Translations under genes and position numbers: made by a program | Source: Plantago ovata | Taxonomy: Eukaryota > Streptophyta > Magnoliopsida > Lamiales > Plantaginaceae | Length of the DNA: 64,000 bases | Assembly (NCBI GenBank): GCA_028274465.1 | Contig: CM051455.1 | Location: 43,541,129 to 43,605,128 of the forward strand | Direction: 5' to 3' | Shown: positions 60,624 to 64,000 of the stretch, piece after piece | How positions within the stretch are numbered: the stretch's first letter is position 1 | How the letters are laid out: each line of letters begins with the position of its first letter | The notes under the pieces: generated by a model | What the model saw: the letters and a program-made list of their open reading frames with translations, nothing else | Told to the model about the DNA's origin: nothing | The model's database searches: none

Positions 60624-60834
60624 AAACGTATAACCACACTAACAATATATATAGAATAAATTATTGAGTGAACATTAACAAAAAAAGTTAACAAGGAAAA
60701 CGCTTAGCACGTGTAGCGTCACAAAAAAACATGGAACCATAATAACAATATAGGAATAAATTATTGAGTGAACATTAAAAAAAAAATAACAAGGAGAACG
60801 CTTCGCACGTGTAGCGTGCGGCACAAGTACTAGT
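60624..60834 (+). mobile_element. Helitron 3' terminus with internal partial repeat
   Basis: CGCACG (60804-60809) and CGTGCG (60815-60820) form a 6-bp stem with a 5-base loop. Nine bases later comes CTAG (60830-60833) followed by T. A hairpin 10-12 bp before CTRR-T is the Helitron 3' signature. The preceding 90 bp are repeated once upstream (about 60630-60712, with AACAATATA and TTATTGAGTGAACATTAA). The 5' TC end was not located. Confidence 0.7.
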
Positions 60835-61059
60835 AAGTTTTTATATAGTTTAAAATAGCCCCACTTTATTTTTATTTATATTCGATTTGATTTAAAATAA
60901 TCATAATTTATTATGAAAAATAATTCTTCTAAAAAAATCATCTTATGAAAGTACAAGGACTGGCAATATCTATATCATCTTATGTTGGGGTCTTTAGTTT
61001 GACTCAAAATCGTGTGATAGTTCGTGTTAGTACGTACGAACTGGACGTCTTCTAGACAT

Positions 61060-61162
61060 TGCCGATTTAAAAATGAAGATGGGTTTAACCGTCGCTAAAA
61101 GGATGTGACACATGTACTTCCGTGACCTAGTGTTGAGGGCGACGGATAGAGTAATCCGTCGC

Positions 61163-61200
<38 letters not shown>
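61060..61200. repeat. CACTA-like subterminal repeats and (TA)n
   Basis: GCGACGGAT (61139-61147) and ATCCGTCGC (61154-61162) form a 9-bp inverted repeat, and CCGTCGCTAAAA occurs at about 61089. Such CGTCGC words are typical of CACTA (En/Spm) ends. A TA run follows at about 61169-61192. Confidence 0.45.
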
Positions 61201-61202
<2 letters not shown>

Positions 61203-61432
61203 TTTAAAAATTTTGTTATTGTTTTCATATTATGTTTGTTATTGAGTTAAAATTGAATGCGCCAGAGATTTATATACGATGATTGACGGTACGAAACTAA
61301 AAATTTCATTCAACAAACTAAAATAGTACGTACAGAAATACTAAAATGTACGAACATAAACATAAATACTAAAATGTACGCACAGAAATACTAAAATGTA
61401 AAAAAAAAAAAAATTCTAAACATTTCATTCAA

Positions 61433-62381
61433 CAAACTAAATATTTATTTGTCCTCCCAATACTGCTTCCACAGGGGCCTTGATCTTGGCTTCTTCCCGA
61501 TGCCTTGATCTTGGCGACCTTATTCCGGAAGGCTTCGAAGCCTTCATGTTCGAAAGCAGACCACGGCTCCGACTTGAACTTGTTGGGGAGGAAGAACTTC
61601 TCCTACATTTCAGAAAGTATACAAAATTCAGACTAACATATATATAACACGGTGACTAACATCACCCAAACAATTCCACATTGTCCTATTTCAACTAACA
61701 CACGGTGACTAACATATCACCTAAACATTTGCACATTGTCCTATTTTCAACTAACACACAGTGACTAACATATCACCCAAGTAATTGAGAACATACCACT
61801 TAAACCATAAGAGAAGAAGAAATATTACTAACCTCCAGAGCATTCCAAATCTCCGCCTTCCGCTCCGAAGTGAAAGTATGCCACTGGGCTCCAAGTGGTG
61901 GGAGAGACACTTTCTTCGTGGATTCCTTGCTGATGATGTAACGACCCGACCAATCCGGCCGGCGTGGTTACTCCTGGACGGACCCACACACGTCTCAACA
62001 GTATGATATTGTCCGCTTTGGGCCTGAGCCCGCACGGATTTGCTTTTGGAATCACCCAAAAGACCTCATACCATGTGAGAGTGGTGGTCTAACATATATA
62101 CCCTTTATTCCACTCACTCTTAAGCGATGTGGGATGCGGGGTATTACAGATGAACTTTGCAGCATCCCTCGGCATCAACCTGTTGCAATAACATACACAA
62201 ATTAATCCAACTAAATAAAACATACAATACCAAGTAAAGACCTATTCATGTACTTACACATGCCCAGGCATGGCCAGACGACGAGCTTGCCATTCACCCG
62301 CTCACCCGCCATGTACACCTTCCCCGTGTACCCATCATCCGGCAGGTTTGCAAATACGTCTGGGCCATCGATGTTCATTGT
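61433..62381 (-). pseudogene. Three-exon frame of unknown function, broken by a solo LTR
   Basis: On the minus strand, segments 62381-62260, 62179-62149 plus 61936-61833, and 61602-61433 join in one frame with GT-AG junctions once the 212-bp solo LTR and one target copy are disregarded. Visible blocks are NIDGPDVFANLPDDGYTGKV, NGKLVVWPCLGM, VSLPPLGAQWHTFTSERKAE and FKSEPWSAFEHEGFEAFRNK. I do not recognise the family; its neighbourhood and the CACTA-like repeats suggest a transposon-borne gene, but a host gene is possible. Its 5' end may lie upstream, towards 63800-64000, where splice-site-like sequences occur. Confidence 0.5.
61937..62148. mobile_element. Solo LTR (212 bp) with 5-bp TSD
   Basis: The unit starts TGTAACGACCCG and ends TATTACA. 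GATGA flanks it on both sides (61932-61936 and 62149-62153). Inside are GATATTGTCCGCTTTGGGC and CGATGTGGGAT, words I associate with widespread plant LTR/TRIM repeats. TG...CA ends and a 5-bp duplication without an interior define a solo LTR. Confidence 0.9.
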
Positions 62382-62860
62382 CTGTACGCATAAAATTGAA
62401 GCTTGAACCATGATAATTTGTAACAAAAAATAAAGTCTAACTTGTCAAATAACTTATCTTATGGTGAGTATATATACAACTTCTTACGAATATATGGTTT
62501 ACATGATTACTGCAACACAAACTTTCCTTGCTTTTCAAGACCCCAACTACACTTGATGTTAGTTAACTTATTGTCACTTAATAAGTATAGAAGAGGACTC
62601 GGAAAGCAAGGAAAGTTTGTAATGTTTACTCTATGGATACCAGGAAATAAAGTCCATTTATTAGTAGGCCACACGATGAGCATGAGTGAAATAGGCCGGC
62701 ACACTAACAACGGCATTAGAAATGCTGTTGTTACAGTGCCTGCCTAGCTACTACAATCATTCACAACACAAGGTCATATTTAATCAAACTTGTAGAAATG
62801 TAGTATATTAATAATGTAGTATATTAATGATGAGAAGATGAAGAATTGTGGTGGTACAAA

Positions 62861-62932
62861 TATAATATAGAAGAAGCAGGCACAAGAAAGACTTATTATT
62901 CTTTCTTGTGCCTGATTCTGCTTCTTCTATAT
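62861..62932. repeat. Long hairpin, about 28-bp arms
   Basis: ATATAGAAGAAGCAG followed by GCACAAGAAAGA, a short loop, then the reverse complement with a 6-base insertion (AATCAG on the minus strand). The 12-bp inner and 15-bp outer stems are perfect. Confidence 0.8.
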
Positions 62933-62947
62933 TTATCACATATAAGT

Positions 62948-63290
62948 CCTCTAGTGTGTTCAGTTAAATACAATCAGTTCGGTTAAATGTCAGTAAGGCT
63001 TACCAATGGGTGCAAACCAATAAAACGCTTACTGATCGACAGTAAACGTATAGTATTAGTTATCACCCAATGTAAGCCTAATCCAACACTTTCAAATTAA
63101 TATATGTATATCATCATCACACCTATTCACTTCAATGAAAAACAAACTCTTATGTGTGTTCAGTCAAATACAATCAGTTCGATTAAATGTCGGGGAGACT
63201 TTTCTATGGGACCTAACCAATGTAACGCTCACTGGTCGATAGTAAGCATATACTATTAGTTAGGGCCCAAGAAAAATCTTACCAACACAC
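62948..63290. repeat. Two tandem copies of a roughly 200-bp unit
   Basis: TGTGTTCAGTTAAATACAAT (about 62957) and TGTGTTCAGTCAAATACAAT (about 63156) each begin a run: CAGTTCGRTTAAATGTC, then AACCAATRNAACGCT, ACTGRTCGAYAGTAA and TACTATTAGTTA. The units match at most positions, and no frame is open through them. Confidence 0.8.
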
Positions 63291-63299
63291 AGAAACCAC

Positions 63300-64000
63300 C
63301 GATTATAATAGCATCATCACACTTTATAGCTTATATAACATATTAATCAAACTTAATCCAACTTAATTCAAAATTTAACAAAATATTAAGCAAATTGAAT
63401 AAAATATTTAACAAAAATTACTCAAAATAAACATTAATAATTAAATTAAATACATAACATAATTAACATTATTATTAATCTATTCATTAACAAAATTATA
63501 ATTAACAGAACTAACTACACAGAATACTCTAAATTTATTAACGAAAAATTAACCAAAATTACTTAACCAATTTTATTTAAATAAATTAATCTAGCTTATA
63601 CTAATTACAGTTAACATAATCAATTAACAACATCTAATTAATTCAAACTAATTTATAAAATTACAGAATAAATCCAAAATAATTATTTAAAATGATTCTT
63701 GCTATACAACATATATAATCTAACGATTGACAACTAGAAAAATCATAATGAAGTACAAAAATTAAAAAGTCCCAAAAATTAGGGTTAGGGTTCTAACCTT
63801 CTATTTGGGCAGATCGAGAATCGAGGTGGTGGCGGTGGTGAATTTGAGGCAATGTCGAATCCTCTACATCCACAAACAAGAAACAAAAATAAACAAAGGG
63901 AGAGAGGAGTCAGATTCGAAACCAAATACAAAAGGGGAAGAAAATACAAAACAATAAACACGAGACTTACCGTGGTGATGTGGTCGAGGTGGTGATTGTG
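63300..64000. other. AT-rich DNA and a possible 5' exon of a leftward gene
   Basis: From 63330 to 63760 the DNA is nearly pure A/T with no frame. Near 63800-64000, CACCACC-rich minus-strand sequence with a possible donor (GTAAGTC near 63964-63970) hints at a leader or first exon of a gene running leftwards and starting outside the window. Confidence 0.35.

Overview
The window is nuclear DNA from a flowering plant, most likely a eudicot. It has long AT-rich intergenic stretches, GT-AG introns, plant-specific protein families and a dense layer of miniature transposons. The species cannot be fixed from sequence alone.

Gene content is low. In order: a plant PP2C phosphatase of the PP2C 12/15 type (5953-8601, +, 7 coding exons, 429 codons); a mitochondrial single-stranded DNA-binding protein (12512-15328, -, 6 exons, 226 aa); a WNK11-like 'no-lysine' kinase broken by one in-frame stop (17743-18612, -); an unrecognised basic 250-aa protein (25038-25790, +); a MYND zinc-finger protein (26266-27390, -); and a TOPLESS/TPR corepressor (29232-39250, -, 25 exons, 1132 aa). 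I read the exons of the PP2C, SSB and TOPLESS genes by eye, and the reading frame closes across every junction. From 39.3 to 64 kb I find no intact protein gene. That part does carry a clear U12 snRNA gene (about 50667-50820, +) of the minor spliceosome, with the plant upstream sequence element and a TATA-like box before it.

The rest is mobile-element debris: Tourist-like and Stowaway-like MITEs (several nested in one another), hAT MITEs with 8-bp target duplications, tRNA-derived SINEs, LINE tails (one only 44 bp long with a perfect 15-bp duplication), a Copia gag remnant with its primer-binding site, a TRIM-like remnant, the end of a Gypsy element, a solo LTR inside an exon-like reading frame, and a Helitron 3' end.

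The structures least explained by known families are three clusters of GC-rich palindromes set in AT-rich DNA: 4630-4845, 19074-19283 and 22422-22582. The second is a regularly spaced array of about seven palindromes of roughly 22 bp.

The genes do not form a pathway and look like independent housekeeping or regulatory loci: stress or hormone dephosphorylation, mitochondrial DNA maintenance, transcriptional repression and minor-intron splicing.
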